64,000 nt of DNA from an uncultured Alphaproteobacteria bacterium (lineage in GTDB: Bacteria > Pseudomonadota > Alphaproteobacteria > Rhizobiales > Aestuariivirgaceae). Position numbers and translations under genes: made by a program. The notes under the pieces were generated by a model, which did no database searches, was not told where the DNA came from, and worked only from the letters and a program-made list of their open reading frames with translations. Positions 8,338 to 19,387 of the stretch are shown here, piece after piece (position 1 is the stretch's first letter; every line of letters begins with the position of its first letter). The stretch spans positions 91,360 through 155,359 of the forward strand of contig CAMFKI010000006.1 in NCBI GenBank assembly GCA_945957365.1, written 5' to 3'.

Positions 8338-8773
8338 TCTCGTCCGTACCGCCTTCCTTGCCGTCTGCGCCCAGGGTCTTGATCTCGAAGGATGTGCCGT
8401 TCTGGCCCGCCTGGTAGAGGTAGGGACGTCCCCACGGATCCTGGGGAACGCCGCCCTTGGTGAGGTAGGGGCCATTCCAGCCCGGGATGTTGCCCGGCGA
8501 CTTCACCAGCGCGGTGAGCCCCTCGGTGGAGGTGGGATAGCGGCCGACATCGATGTGGAAGAGCTCCATCGCGGTCACCAGGCTCTCGATCTGGACATGC
8601 GCCGTCTTGGCCCGCGAGCTTCCGAGATAGCCGATGACGCGCGGTCCGATGATCGAGGCGAGCAGCACGAGGATGACCAGCACGACGAGCAGTTCGACGA
8701 GGGTGAAGCCCGCCTCGCGGTTGCGCCGTCCGTCGTGCCTGCGGAGCTTTTTCTGGATACGGCTCGAAATCAT
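8318..8773 (-). CDS. gspG: T2SS major pseudopilin GspG
   Basis: Major subunit of the periplasmic pseudopilus. A basic leader (RRHDGRRNR) ends in EAGFTLVELLVVLVIL, the textbook pseudopilin cleavage site. The C-terminal domain carries the GspG signatures RYPTSTEGLTALV, GWNGPYL and PQDPWGRPY with the calcium-loop region near its end. ATG at 8773 gives 151 aa and leaves 14 bp to gspF. A TTG at 8791 would overlap the gspF stop and cannot be excluded. Confidence 0.95.
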   Translation of the reverse strand: MISSRIQKKLRRHDGRRNREAGFTLVELLVVLVILVLLASIIGPRVIGYLGSSRAKTAHVQIESLVTAMELFHIDVGRYPTSTEGLTALVKSPGNIPGWNGPYLTKGGVPQDPWGRPYLYQAGQNGTSFEIKTLGADGKEGGTDENADVSN

Positions 8774-8787
8774 GAGGTGAAACCCTG

Positions 8788-9996
8788 TCAAATGGCGAGA
8801 TCGTTGATGGAGATCACCGCGCTCATCAGCGAGGTGATGATGAATCCGACGAAGACGCTGAGCACCAGGATGATGATCGGGCCGAGCAGCGAGACGGTAC
8901 GGTCGGTCAGGCGGTCGAGTTCGTCGTCGAGAATGTCGGTGACGCGCAGCAGGCTGGGCGTGAGATTGCCGGTTTCCGCGCCCACCTTGATCATGCGGGC
9001 CAGCAAGGGCGGCAGGATGCGGGAGCGTTCGAGCGGAACCACGAAGTCCTCGCCGCGGCGCAGCGCCACCTCCATGTCTTCCGCCGCCTTGAGGATGCGG
9101 CGGTCGGGGCTGGTCGAGGCGATGAGCTTGAGGCTCGCCGGCAGGTTCATGCCGGCGGCCGACAGGGTTCCGAGCAGGCGGCAGAACTGCGCCACTTCGG
9201 ACTTCATCAGCAGCGTGCCCAGAAGCGGCAGGCGCAGCGCCACGTCGCGCAGGAGGCGCGGCAGGGACGTGCGCGTCCAGAGATAGCCCATTGCGATCAC
9301 CGCGAGGCTGACCACCATGGCCAGCGTGATGCCGTTGGCGATGAGCCAGTCGGAAACATTGAGCACCATCTTGGCGGATTCGGGGACGGGCGCGCCGCTG
9401 CTCGAGATCATGTCCTTGATGCCGGGCACCACCGAGACCATGAGGAAGATGACGACGCCGATCGACAGCACGACCAGCATGATGGGATAGACGAGGGCCG
9501 AGACGACCTTGCCTCTCACCTTCTGCTCGCGTTCGCGCGCCGTGGCGAGGCGGTCGAGCACCGAGGCGAGCGTGCCGGTCGCTTCGCCCACTTCCACCAT
9601 CGACAGATAGAAGGGGGGGAAGGCGCCGGTCTCCTCCAGCGCATCGTGGAAGCTGCGGCCCTTGCGGATGGCGCCGCGCACCTCGACGAGGGCGGCGGCG
9701 AGCGACTTCGAGAAGGTTTCGCCCGACAGGATCTCGAGCGAGCGGTTCAGCGTGGTGCCGGCCTGCAGCAGCCAGGCGAGCTGGCGGGTGAAGCCCGTCA
9801 GCTCCTGGCGGGGGATGCGCCCGCCGGTGATGCTCATGAAGGAGGTGGCGCCATCGCCGGCGTCCTCGCGCAGCTCGATGGGATGGAGGCCCTGTTCGGA
9901 CAGGCGGCTGATCGCCAGCGAGCGGTCGGCGCCCTCGATGGTGCCCATCACCCGCTCGCCCGAGTCCCGGATCGCCGAATAGCGGAAGCTCGCCAT
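8788..9996 (-). CDS. gspF: T2SS inner-membrane platform protein GspF
   Basis: Polytopic platform protein at the base of the pseudopilus. It contains two repeated T2SSF domains (about residues 70-195 and 270-395), each ending at TM helices, for example PIMLVVLSIGVVIFLMV and LLGPIIILVLSVFVGFII. Characteristic segments are FTRQLAWLLQAG, PPFYLSMVEVGEATG and the C-terminal PPLLARMIKVGAETG. The 402-aa length is typical. ATG at 9996 overlaps the gspE stop (TGATG). Confidence 0.95.
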   Translation of the reverse strand: MASFRYSAIRDSGERVMGTIEGADRSLAISRLSEQGLHPIELREDAGDGATSFMSITGGRIPRQELTGFTRQLAWLLQAGTTLNRSLEILSGETFSKSLAAALVEVRGAIRKGRSFHDALEETGAFPPFYLSMVEVGEATGTLASVLDRLATAREREQKVRGKVVSALVYPIMLVVLSIGVVIFLMVSVVPGIKDMISSSGAPVPESAKMVLNVSDWLIANGITLAMVVSLAVIAMGYLWTRTSLPRLLRDVALRLPLLGTLLMKSEVAQFCRLLGTLSAAGMNLPASLKLIASTSPDRRILKAAEDMEVALRRGEDFVVPLERSRILPPLLARMIKVGAETGNLTPSLLRVTDILDDELDRLTDRTVSLLGPIIILVLSVFVGFIITSLMSAVISINDLAI

Positions 9997-11651
9997 CAAT
10001 CCTCCGACGTCACCCGCCCGAGTTCCTCGATGGTGGTGAGGCCCTCACGGCATTTGGCAAAACCGTCCGACATCATGCTGGGCGTACCCGCCTTGCGCGC
10101 CGCCAGCGCGATGACATCGGCTGAAACGCCCGGCTTGATGAGGCGGCGGACGTGATCGTCGATCACCATCGCCTCGAAGATGGCGGCGCGGCCCGAGAAG
10201 CCGGTGTTGCCGCAATAGGTGCAGCCGCAGGCGCGGTACAGCGTCACGCTGCCGTTTCCCGAGGCGCCCGCACTGTCGGGCAGCTGCGCCAGGAGATCGG
10301 GCGTCGCCTCATAGGGCTCGCGGCAATGGATGCACAGCTTGCGCACCAGGCGCTGGGCCACCACGCAGCGCAGCGTCGAGGCGATGAGATAGGCCTGGAC
10401 GCCGAGGTCGAGCAGGCGGATGACGGCGCCGGCGGCGGAATTGGTGTGCAGCGTGGTGAGCACGAGATGGCCGGTGAGGGCGGCGTTGACGCCGATGCTC
10501 GCGGTTTCCGAATCGCGCATTTCGCCGACCATGATGATGTCGGGGTCGAAGCGCAGCAGCGAGCGCAGGGTGCGCGCGAAGCTCAGGCCGATCTCGCTGT
10601 GGATCTGGATCTGGTTGACGCCTTCGACCTGGTATTCGACGGGGTCTTCGATGGTGACGATCTTGCGGCGGGGATCGTTGAGAACGCCCAGCACCGCGGC
10701 GAGCGTGGTGGTCTTGCCGCTGCCGGTGGGGCCGGTCACCACGATCATGCCGTGGGCATGCTGGATCTGCTGCCGCAGCTTGGCGAGATCGGCGGGCGAC
10801 AGGCCGAGGCGGTTGATGTCGGGCGCCTGGGTGTTGGAACTGAGGAAGCGGATGGCGATCGACTCGCCGTGAATCGTCGGCATGGTCGCCACGCGGATGT
10901 CATGCTCACGCTCGGCGATCCGCAGCCGCGCGCGGCCATCCTGCGGCAAGCGCTTTTCGGCAATGTTCAGGTTGGTCAGGATTTTCAGCCGCGACACGGC
11001 GGCGCGGCCCAGTTCGCTGGACAGGCGCTCGCGCTCCTCGAGCAGGCCGTCGACACGATGCCTGACGATGACGTAGCCGCGCGCGGGCTCGATGTGGAGG
11101 TCGGTGGCGCGGGCGGCCGAGGCTTCGCGGAAGAGCCGGTTGACGAGGTCGATGACCGGCGCGTCGAGTGCCAAGTCCTTCAGCGTGTCATCGTCGTCGG
11201 AGCCGAAGTTGCCATTGGTCTGGCCGGCGTCGGCACGCTCTTCGTCGAGGCGCTCGATCGCCGAGAGAATCTGATTGTCGGTGGCGAGCGACAGCGACAG
11301 GTCACGGCCCGAGGCAAGCCTGAGGGCGGCGAGTGTGGCGTCATCGGAGGGATCGCTGACGATGACCGACAGCGTGTCGCCCTGCACGCTCACCGGCAGG
11401 ACGTGGCGCTCGCGCATGAAGCGCAGCGAAATCGCGTCCGGCAGCACGCGCTCCGAAGGCCAGGCCGTGGCGATCGGCAAATCGAACACGCGGCCGAGTT
11501 CGGTTGCCAGCACCTGCTGGTCGACCAGGCCCTGGCGCAGCAGCAGCCGCACTTCCGTGTCCCGGCCCTCGGCGGCCTGGCCGACGATGAGCGCCGCCTG
11601 CTCATTCGAGATGAGGGCGCGCCGGGAAAGATCGCTGAGAAGGTGTTTCAC
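9996..11651 (-). CDS. gspE: T2SS secretion ATPase GspE
   Basis: Cytoplasmic hexameric ATPase that powers pseudopilus assembly. It has an N-terminal GspE N-domain (about residues 1-140). The ATPase core contains Walker A GPTGSGKTT (G307-T314), an Asp box TIEDPVEY, Walker B DIIMVGE and a His box GHLVLTTLHTN. A tetracysteine metal-binding module characteristic of GspE is present (C440-x2-C443 and C477-x2-C480, with an extra C475). The 551-aa length is normal. It is the first gene of the minus-strand gsp operon. The 66 bp between it and the oxyR stop should hold the operon promoter, but I could not define one. Confidence 0.96.
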   Translation of the reverse strand: MKHLLSDLSRRALISNEQAALIVGQAAEGRDTEVRLLLRQGLVDQQVLATELGRVFDLPIATAWPSERVLPDAISLRFMRERHVLPVSVQGDTLSVIVSDPSDDATLAALRLASGRDLSLSLATDNQILSAIERLDEERADAGQTNGNFGSDDDDTLKDLALDAPVIDLVNRLFREASAARATDLHIEPARGYVIVRHRVDGLLEERERLSSELGRAAVSRLKILTNLNIAEKRLPQDGRARLRIAEREHDIRVATMPTIHGESIAIRFLSSNTQAPDINRLGLSPADLAKLRQQIQHAHGMIVVTGPTGSGKTTTLAAVLGVLNDPRRKIVTIEDPVEYQVEGVNQIQIHSEIGLSFARTLRSLLRFDPDIIMVGEMRDSETASIGVNAALTGHLVLTTLHTNSAAGAVIRLLDLGVQAYLIASTLRCVVAQRLVRKLCIHCREPYEATPDLLAQLPDSAGASGNGSVTLYRACGCTYCGNTGFSGRAAIFEAMVIDDHVRRLIKPGVSADVIALAARKAGTPSMMSDGFAKCREGLTTIEELGRVTSED

Positions 11652-11717
11652 GGTGTCCTAGTCTACAGGGCCAGCCTTAACCGCACAATAAACGGCGTCA
11701 GCTTTGGAAGCGGTTGC

Positions 11718-12638
11718 TCATGACGGTTGCAGGGACAGCGATCCGCGCAGCGCCTCCGCCGCCTGGCGCACCACCTCTGCAATATGTTGCAGCTGGCCGG
11801 CCAGCGGGCTGGTCCGCCGCCAGATCATGCCGATGGTGCGGCGGGGCTGCGGCGCGGCGAAGCGGGCGAGCGAAACTGCCGCCGAGCGGGTCTCGACCAC
11901 GGCGGCCATTTCCGGAATGAACGTGACGCCGATCCCTGCCCCCACCATCTGCACGAGGGTCGAGAGCGAGCTTCCTTCCAAAACCTCGCGCGGCAGGCTG
12001 GAGGCCATGTTGCAGAAGGCCAGAGCCTGGTCGCGGAAGCAGTGCCCCTCCTCCAGCAGAAGGAGGCGCATCTCCTTCAGCATGTCGCTGCTGGGCACCG
12101 GCTTCGCAGCGTCCGCCGCGGGCCGCACCAGCAGGAATTCCTCAACGAACAGAGGCGCTTCGGCGAAGGCCGCTTCCGAGACCGGCAAGGCCACGATGGC
12201 GGTGTCGAGGCGACCCTCGGAGAGCTCGCGCAGGAGCTTGCCCGTCAGCGTCTCGCGCACATGAATGTCGAGACCGGGGTGCAGACGATTTAGGTTGCCG
12301 ACGATGGCCGGCAGCAGATAGGGCGCCACGGTGGGAATGACGCCGATGCGCAAGCGGCCCGAGAGCCAGCTGTGCGAGGCCCGGGCGACGTCGGCCAGCT
12401 CGTCGACGGCGCGCAGGATTTCGCGCACACGGGGTGCGAATTCCTCGCCGAAGCGGGTGAGCCTGACCTGGCGGGGGCTGCGCTCGAAGAGCTCCGCCCC
12501 CAGCGACTCCTCGAGATCCCTGATCTGCAGCGACAGCGCCGGCTGGGAGACCGCACAGGCCTCCGCAGCCCGGCCGAAATGGCCATGCCGGGCCAACGCT
12601 TCGAAATAGCGCAGCTGCCGGAGGGTGAGGTTGTTCAT
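11718..12638 (-). CDS. oxyR: LysR-family peroxide sensor OxyR
   Basis: Hydrogen-peroxide-responsive transcription factor, expected to control katG and itself. The 306-aa protein has an N-terminal LysR helix-turn-helix (about residues 1-60, AAEACAVSQPALSLQI). The C-terminal regulatory domain carries the redox pair C200 and C209 in the OxyR context EEGHCFRDQALAFC, with the same spacing as C199/C208 of E. coli. Divergent from katG, with 149 bp between the starts, the classical arrangement. The pair of cysteines and the katG neighbour make this more than a generic LysR call. Confidence 0.95.
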   Translation of the reverse strand: MNNLTLRQLRYFEALARHGHFGRAAEACAVSQPALSLQIRDLEESLGAELFERSPRQVRLTRFGEEFAPRVREILRAVDELADVARASHSWLSGRLRIGVIPTVAPYLLPAIVGNLNRLHPGLDIHVRETLTGKLLRELSEGRLDTAIVALPVSEAAFAEAPLFVEEFLLVRPAADAAKPVPSSDMLKEMRLLLLEEGHCFRDQALAFCNMASSLPREVLEGSSLSTLVQMVGAGIGVTFIPEMAAVVETRSAAVSLARFAAPQPRRTIGMIWRRTSPLAGQLQHIAEVVRQAAEALRGSLSLQPS

Positions 12639-14995
<2,357 letters not shown>

Positions 14996-15020
14996 GCAAG
15001 ATCGATGCGGGACTGGCGGA

Positions 15021-15048
15021 AGGGCGGCGCAAGCCGCCCTTTCTATTT
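15021..15048 (+). terminator. Rho-independent terminator after katG
   Basis: Perfect 8-bp stem AGGGCGGC / GCCGCCCT with a GCAA tetraloop, followed by TTCTATTT. It overlaps the last codons of the convergent LssY-domain gene, whose stop is at 15043. Confidence 0.88.
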
Positions 15049-15867
15049 GCCGATGAGTGTCGCCACGCCGACGTCGCCATCGAAGACGTAGCGGTTGACG
15101 CGCTTCGCCGGAAGTTCGTCGCGGTCGCTGTAGGAGGTGACCTCGCCGATGATCTGCCGGCCCTGCAGTTCCGCAATGATGAGGTCGCGTTCGGAATTGG
15201 TGTCGGCGGCGGTCCGATGCGTGACCTGGAACGACAGCCAGGTGAGCGAGAAGCCGGTATCACGCGTTGCCGCCCCCACCCACAGTGCCGGCTCACCCTC
15301 GGGCGGACGGTCGGTGCTCAGCCAGAAGCCCGGCGTTCCCAGAGAATCCGCGACGACGGTTTGGCCGATGCTCCAGAACCGCACGTGGTGGCGCTTGCGC
15401 GGGCTGTTGTCGATGGGTTTCTGGAATCCGATGTCCTGACCGCGGCCGAACAGGAACAGCGTGCTGAAGGGCGCGCTCGGATAGGGCTTGTTCAGCACGA
15501 AGGCCTGCACCATGCGCCATGAACTTGCGAGACTGAGCCTGTCCGCCTCGGTCCAGCCGATGGCGGCGAAGGCGGCGCGCAATTGCGGCAGCGTGCCGAT
15601 GAGGGCGATGTTGACGGGATCGCCCGGCAGTCCGTCACCCGTCGTCGTATAGGCGGGCACGTGCTGGCGTTTGAGGACCTTGAGGCCCATCCGGATGGCG
15701 CGGGGAAGGATGACGTATGCGGCGAGACCGTAGGTGACCGCGACGGCGGCGATCCATGGCAGCGTGTTGTCGGTCACCTTGAAGACGACGAAGACGATCA
15801 GCCAGACCGTCAGGATGCCAATCAGTACGACCAAGGTGCGCCGCCAGAGCAGGAGCAACAGTCGCAT
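15043..15867 (-). CDS. LssY C-terminal-domain membrane protein
   Basis: Protein of 274 aa with two N-terminal TM helices (about residues 9-30 and 36-54). A soluble domain matching the LssY C-terminal family follows: SLASSWRMVQAFVLNKPYPSAP, RFWSIG, LWVGAATRDTGF and the terminal DELPAKRVNRYVFDGDVGVATL region. This domain is also found at the end of DedA/PAP2-like envelope proteins, and its activity is unknown. It is the last gene of the four-gene partner-switching operon (5 bp after the phosphatase), so it may be the membrane output or a regulated envelope function of module A; that is inference. Confidence 0.75.
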   Translation of the reverse strand: MRLLLLLWRRTLVVLIGILTVWLIVFVVFKVTDNTLPWIAAVAVTYGLAAYVILPRAIRMGLKVLKRQHVPAYTTTGDGLPGDPVNIALIGTLPQLRAAFAAIGWTEADRLSLASSWRMVQAFVLNKPYPSAPFSTLFLFGRGQDIGFQKPIDNSPRKRHHVRFWSIGQTVVADSLGTPGFWLSTDRPPEGEPALWVGAATRDTGFSLTWLSFQVTHRTAADTNSERDLIIAELQGRQIIGEVTSYSDRDELPAKRVNRYVFDGDVGVATLIGK

Positions 15868-15872
15868 GGCCG

Positions 15873-16772
15873 TCAGAAATCGATGTTGAGGAGCGAGAAA
15901 TCGTCAGGCAGCGGACCCGGGCCGTTGAGGCCGCGGACCCAGTCGAGCATCTCACGAGGTGTTTCGCTACGCGCGAGCCGCTCGACGAAGGTCTGGAATT
16001 CCAGCATCTCGCCGGGCGCCGTCTCGACCTCGAAGGTGCCGTCGCTGACGAGGTGCAGACGATCGCCCGCGGCCACATTGCAATGCGCCGTGCGATAGCG
16101 CATCGCCTCCATCATGCCGATGGCGATGCCGGGCGTGGCCAGCGTCTGCACGCTGCCATCGGCCTTGCGCAGCACCGAGGGCGGATGGCCGCCACTGGCA
16201 TAACGCAGTTCACCGGTGCTGCGCTTCAGCACGCCGTACCAGATCGTGAAGTACATGTTGTTCTGCCGTTCCATCGGAAAGGCGTCGTTGAGTGCGGAGA
16301 GCACGGCGCCCGGGTCGCGGAAATCGGTGTTGGGAAGGGCGGCCGAACGCAGCACGTTGATGGCGGTCACCGAGAGAAGTGCCGCGCCGACGCCATGGCC
16401 GCAGACGTCGAGCAGGTAGAAGGCCATGTGGTCGGGGTCGATCTGGTGATAGCCGAAGCTGTCGCCGCCGAGTTCGGTCGAGGGTTCCAGCAGCCACTCG
16501 GTACGCGGCGCCGTCGTGCGGGGCTCTGGCAGGATCGAAAAGATGTAGTTGGCGGCCTCGGTCAGTTCTTCCGACAGCCGCTTCTGCGTGACGGTGAGGG
16601 CGAGATTTGCCTCGGCGAGCTGGTCTTCCACCGCCTCGCCATGCTCGATCGTCGCCTGGTAGAGCAGGTTCAGGTCGTCGAGCTCGGCCCTGACATCGGC
16701 CAGTTCCGCCTCCAGTGCGGCGAGCCGGTCCGCCGGACCGGCCGCTGCCTCACTCACCGATCCGGCACTCAC
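15873..16772 (-). CDS. PP2C/SpoIIE-type serine phosphatase (RsbU-like), module A
   Basis: Soluble phosphatase expected to dephosphorylate the adjacent STAS protein. The 299-aa protein begins with a coiled coil (about residues 12-75, rich in Leu and Glu). A SpoIIE/PP2C domain follows, with metal-binding aspartates D104 (LGGDSFG) and D122 (LLDVCGHGVGA), and later SDGTFEVE and the terminal PDDFSLL. There is no membrane segment or recognisable sensor domain, so input must come through the coiled coil or a partner. It overlaps the STAS gene by 4 bp, indicating translational coupling. Confidence 0.88.
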   Translation of the reverse strand: MSAGSVSEAAAGPADRLAALEAELADVRAELDDLNLLYQATIEHGEAVEDQLAEANLALTVTQKRLSEELTEAANYIFSILPEPRTTAPRTEWLLEPSTELGGDSFGYHQIDPDHMAFYLLDVCGHGVGAALLSVTAINVLRSAALPNTDFRDPGAVLSALNDAFPMERQNNMYFTIWYGVLKRSTGELRYASGGHPPSVLRKADGSVQTLATPGIAIGMMEAMRYRTAHCNVAAGDRLHLVSDGTFEVETAPGEMLEFQTFVERLARSETPREMLDWVRGLNGPGPLPDDFSLLNIDF

Positions 16773-17107
16773 GCGAGCGCGGAAATCGCCTGGGCGACGC
16801 TGTCGTGCAGGCCGAAGATATTGTCGAAGCCCGATACGGCAAGAACTTCCTTCACGTTGTTCTTGGCGCAGGCGATGGTGAGGCCGCCTCCGGCCGACTT
16901 CGCCTTCTTGGCCGTGGTGAGGATGACGCGCAGGCCGGCGGAGGAGATGTAATCGAGGTCGGTGGCATCGATCACCACCTTCTTCGGACCATTTTCGAGA
17001 AGTGCCGCAGCATCGTCCTCGAAGGCCTTGGCGCTGTTCGAATCGATGCGGCGCGCCGGCTTGAGGACGAGAGCGCCGTTCACGGTTTCATGGTTGAGGC
17101 TGGTCAC
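16769..17107 (-). CDS. STAS-domain anti-sigma factor antagonist (RsbV/SpoIIAA-like), module A
   Basis: Single STAS domain of 112 aa, the phospho-switched partner of the kinase next to it. The phosphorylation loop is intact: DLDYISSAGLRVI, with S55/S56 at the conserved position. In the family, the unphosphorylated form binds the HATPase kinase and frees its target. Between the kinase gene (24 bp upstream) and the phosphatase gene (4-bp overlap). Confidence 0.9.
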   Translation of the reverse strand: MTSLNHETVNGALVLKPARRIDSNSAKAFEDDAAALLENGPKKVVIDATDLDYISSAGLRVILTTAKKAKSAGGGLTIACAKNNVKEVLAVSGFDNIFGLHDSVAQAISALA

Positions 17108-17131
17108 TTTTTCTTCTCCCTGCTGGGCCGC

Positions 17132-17554
17132 CTAGGCGGCCTTCACGTTCATTTCCAGTGTCAGACGGTTGAACCCGTCGACACGCCTGTAGTCAAGACG
17201 GTCCATGAAGCTTTTCACGATGGTGAGACCGAGCCCGCCCACCTCGCGGGTTTCGATGTCGCCCGCGGGCGGCGTCGTCTCGGCCTGCAGCGGGTCGAAG
17301 GGCGGCCCGTTGTCGGCGAGCTCGGCGTGGAGCACCCCGTCACGGTGTTCGATTGCCAGGCTGATGGTGCCGTCGCTGCGGCCTGCAAGCCCGTAGGATA
17401 TGATGTTGGTGATCAGCTCGTCGAGAGCGAGGCCGAAGCGCAGGGACTGGGCGGCGGGTACGCCATTCTCGGCGCCGAATTCTTCGAGCGTGTCGATGAC
17501 GCGCGCGACTTCCTGGACATCGTTCGCCAGCGACATGTCGATGCGGGCGCTCAA
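17132..17554 (-). CDS. RsbW-like serine kinase/anti-sigma-type ATPase, module A
   Basis: GHKL-fold ATP-binding protein of 140 aa. Intact nucleotide-binding motifs are visible: N-box LDELITNIISYG (E46, N50), G1-type DNGPPFDP and the GGLGL loop (G106-L110). It would phosphorylate the adjacent STAS protein and hold an unidentified target. There is no sigma factor nearby, so the target may be the LssY-domain protein or something encoded elsewhere. First gene of the minus-strand module A operon. ATG start at 17554, 196 bp from the divergent GPP34 gene. Confidence 0.88.
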   Translation of the reverse strand: MSARIDMSLANDVQEVARVIDTLEEFGAENGVPAAQSLRFGLALDELITNIISYGLAGRSDGTISLAIEHRDGVLHAELADNGPPFDPLQAETTPPAGDIETREVGGLGLTIVKSFMDRLDYRRVDGFNRLTLEMNVKAA

Positions 17555-17750
17555 CCGGAAACCCCTCTCAAATCCGTTGCTGTGGCGGGTATCGCACGCC
17601 AGTGCGGCAGGTCAAGCCCCGCTGCGGAAGAAGCATGCATGCAGCAGCGCCATGCCACGACAAATGAGGATTTCGCTTGCCGGCAAAAGTCGATATGGTG
17701 CGGCGCGCGGCGGCGACCGCCGTCGGGACATTTTGTTACGGGGCCTTACC

Positions 17751-18401
17751 ATGCTGACAGTTCCGGAGGAGTTCCTCCTTCTTACCCTCAAGGATGAAGA
17801 CGGCGGTTTTGTCGACATCCCGCTCGAATATCAGCGCGCCGGCTTCGTCGGCGCGGCGATCATGGAACTGGCGCTTCAGGACCGGCTCGACAATGACGTC
17901 AATCGCGTCTGGGTTGTGGACAAGACCCCCACCGGCGATGCTTCGCTCGATCCGGTGCTGGCCCGTCTCGCCAGCCCTGGCTTCGACAACAGCGCCGAGA
18001 ACCTCATCAACCAGCTGATCGAACTCGGCGACCCGGTGCGCGAACAGGCGCTGAAGCGGCTGTGCGACAAGAAGATCCTGGTGGAGACCGAGGGCCGCCT
18101 GCTGTGGTTCCTCAAGACCCGGCGCTATCCGGCGATCGACGGCAAGGAAATGCGCGAGGTGAAGCTGCGCCTCCTCGAGGTGCTGCTGCGCGACGGCCTG
18201 CCCGACCCGCGCGACTGCTGCCTGATGTCGCTCGCGGAGACCTGCGGCATCATCCGCCAGATCGTTCCGCAGTCGGAATTGAAACTGGCGCGCGAGCGGG
18301 TCGCCAAATTCTCCAGGATGGAGCTCATCGGCCAGAACGTGAACCACTATATCGAGATCTTCGAGCGCGCGATGGCGCTGGCGACACCCGCCCACATGTA
18401 A
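17751..18401 (+). CDS. GPP34 (GOLPH3/VPS74-like) family protein
   Basis: Soluble 216-aa helical protein matching the GPP34 family, whose eukaryotic members GOLPH3 and Vps74 bind phosphatidylinositol-4-phosphate and glycosyltransferases in the Golgi. Diagnostic segments are TVPEEFLLLTLKDEDG at the N terminus, GFVGAAIMELALQDRL and KKILVETEGRLLWF. Bacterial members are uncharacterised. The start is the ATG at 17751, in line with the family N terminus. It is monocistronic, ends at a strong terminator, and sits between the two partner-switching modules. The spacer before it shows no clear Shine-Dalgarno. Confidence 0.85.
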   Translation: MLTVPEEFLLLTLKDEDGGFVDIPLEYQRAGFVGAAIMELALQDRLDNDVNRVWVVDKTPTGDASLDPVLARLASPGFDNSAENLINQLIELGDPVREQALKRLCDKKILVETEGRLLWFLKTRRYPAIDGKEMREVKLRLLEVLLRDGLPDPRDCCLMSLAETCGIIRQIVPQSELKLARERVAKFSRMELIGQNVNHYIEIFERAMALATPAHM

Positions 18402-18424
18402 GCGGGCCGGCAATGGTTGCGAAC

Positions 18425-18457
18425 GGGGCGCTGGCTTGGCCGGCGCCCCATTTTTTT
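18425..18457 (+). terminator. Strong Rho-independent terminator after the GPP34 gene
   Basis: An 11-bp GC-rich stem (18425-18435 with 18439-18449, one G-T pair) closes a 3-base loop and is followed by A and seven T residues (18451-18457). It lies immediately before the convergent budA stop. Confidence 0.93.
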
Positions 18458-18458
18458 G

Positions 18459-19196
18459 TCAGCGCTCGACCTTGTCGAGGTCCGCCGCCATGTCGCGCAC
18501 GCGCTCCATGGTGAGGAAATCAAGGGTCATGGGCAGGCCGAGTTCGACGGATGGCGCATGCTGCAGCCTGACGCTGACGCTGGCGGGGGCGGCCGCCAGC
18601 AGGTGACCACCGCGCGTGCGGTCCTTCGTGATGAAGTGCAGGTGCAACCCGGGCAGGTGCACGCCCGCGAGGAAGTTCGGCGTGTAGAAGCCGACGATGG
18701 TGCCCTCGACGTCATTGAATTCGAATACCGTCTGCAGCCGGGCGATCTCCGCCAAGGGCAGATAATTGCTCATCTTCGGCACGGATCGGGCGCGGACATG
18801 GTCGAAACGGCCATCGATGCGGATGGCATACATCAGGTTGGAGGACGGCACGAGATCGAGCAGCGCATGCTCGAAGGCGGCGGCGTCGATCCTGCCGAAC
18901 TGCTCTTCGGTATCGCCTTCGAACTGTGTGGTGAGCGCGAAGGGGGTGCGCACCTCATCACCGATGATCTCGGCGTCGCCCTGCGGGCGCAGACAATAGA
19001 CGAGGCCGTCGAGCAGCACCATTTCACCGTCCAAGTCGTTGAAGGTGCCGATGCCGAGATTGCCCTTCTCGCGTATGAGGCCGATCGTCGTGTCCGCCCT
19101 ATAGATCCCCTCGACCAGTGCGGCCAGGGGCGCCGAGATGAAGACCGGCGGCCGCACCTTCCGGCCGTTACTGGCTTGCGACACATGCGTCTCCAC
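18459..19196 (-). CDS. budA: Alpha-acetolactate decarboxylase
   Basis: Zinc enzyme converting (S)-alpha-acetolactate to (R)-acetoin. The 245-aa protein shows the family core: LAALVEGIYRADTTIG, KGNLGIGTFNDLDGEMV with LLDGLVYCLR, and the zinc-site region GLHLHFITKDRTRGGH with its conserved histidines. Acetolactate synthase and butanediol dehydrogenase genes usually accompany budA, but none is in the window, so this is a solitary copy that would draw on the branched-chain amino-acid pathway. The gene is divergent from module B. An imperfect inverted repeat (CTGGCG-N9-CGCCAG, 19207-19227) lies just upstream of the start. Confidence 0.92.
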   Translation of the reverse strand: METHVSQASNGRKVRPPVFISAPLAALVEGIYRADTTIGLIREKGNLGIGTFNDLDGEMVLLDGLVYCLRPQGDAEIIGDEVRTPFALTTQFEGDTEEQFGRIDAAAFEHALLDLVPSSNLMYAIRIDGRFDHVRARSVPKMSNYLPLAEIARLQTVFEFNDVEGTIVGFYTPNFLAGVHLPGLHLHFITKDRTRGGHLLAAAPASVSVRLQHAPSVELGLPMTLDFLTMERVRDMAADLDKVER

Positions 19197-19387
19197 AGAT
19201 TTCCCGCTGGCGCGAAACTGTCGCCAGTGGGCGGCGCGCGCAAGCTAAATTTCCTTGTTCGCGCAAAACGCTGCCGCTAGCATCGGCTTCGGGGTGGTTT
19301 CAACCTGAGTTCCAACTTCGCAACGTTCTCCACGGATGGCGCTTCGCCTTCCGACGGGCCGCCCGAGAACTTGCCGGGACCGACGCA

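Noticed and set aside
68..11651. Interpretation as type IV pilus or Tad machinery
   Set aside because: Set of GspC/D/E/F/G/H/I/J/K/L/M with GspK and GspL/M is diagnostic of type II secretion; no PilT, PilQ or TadA-type genes.
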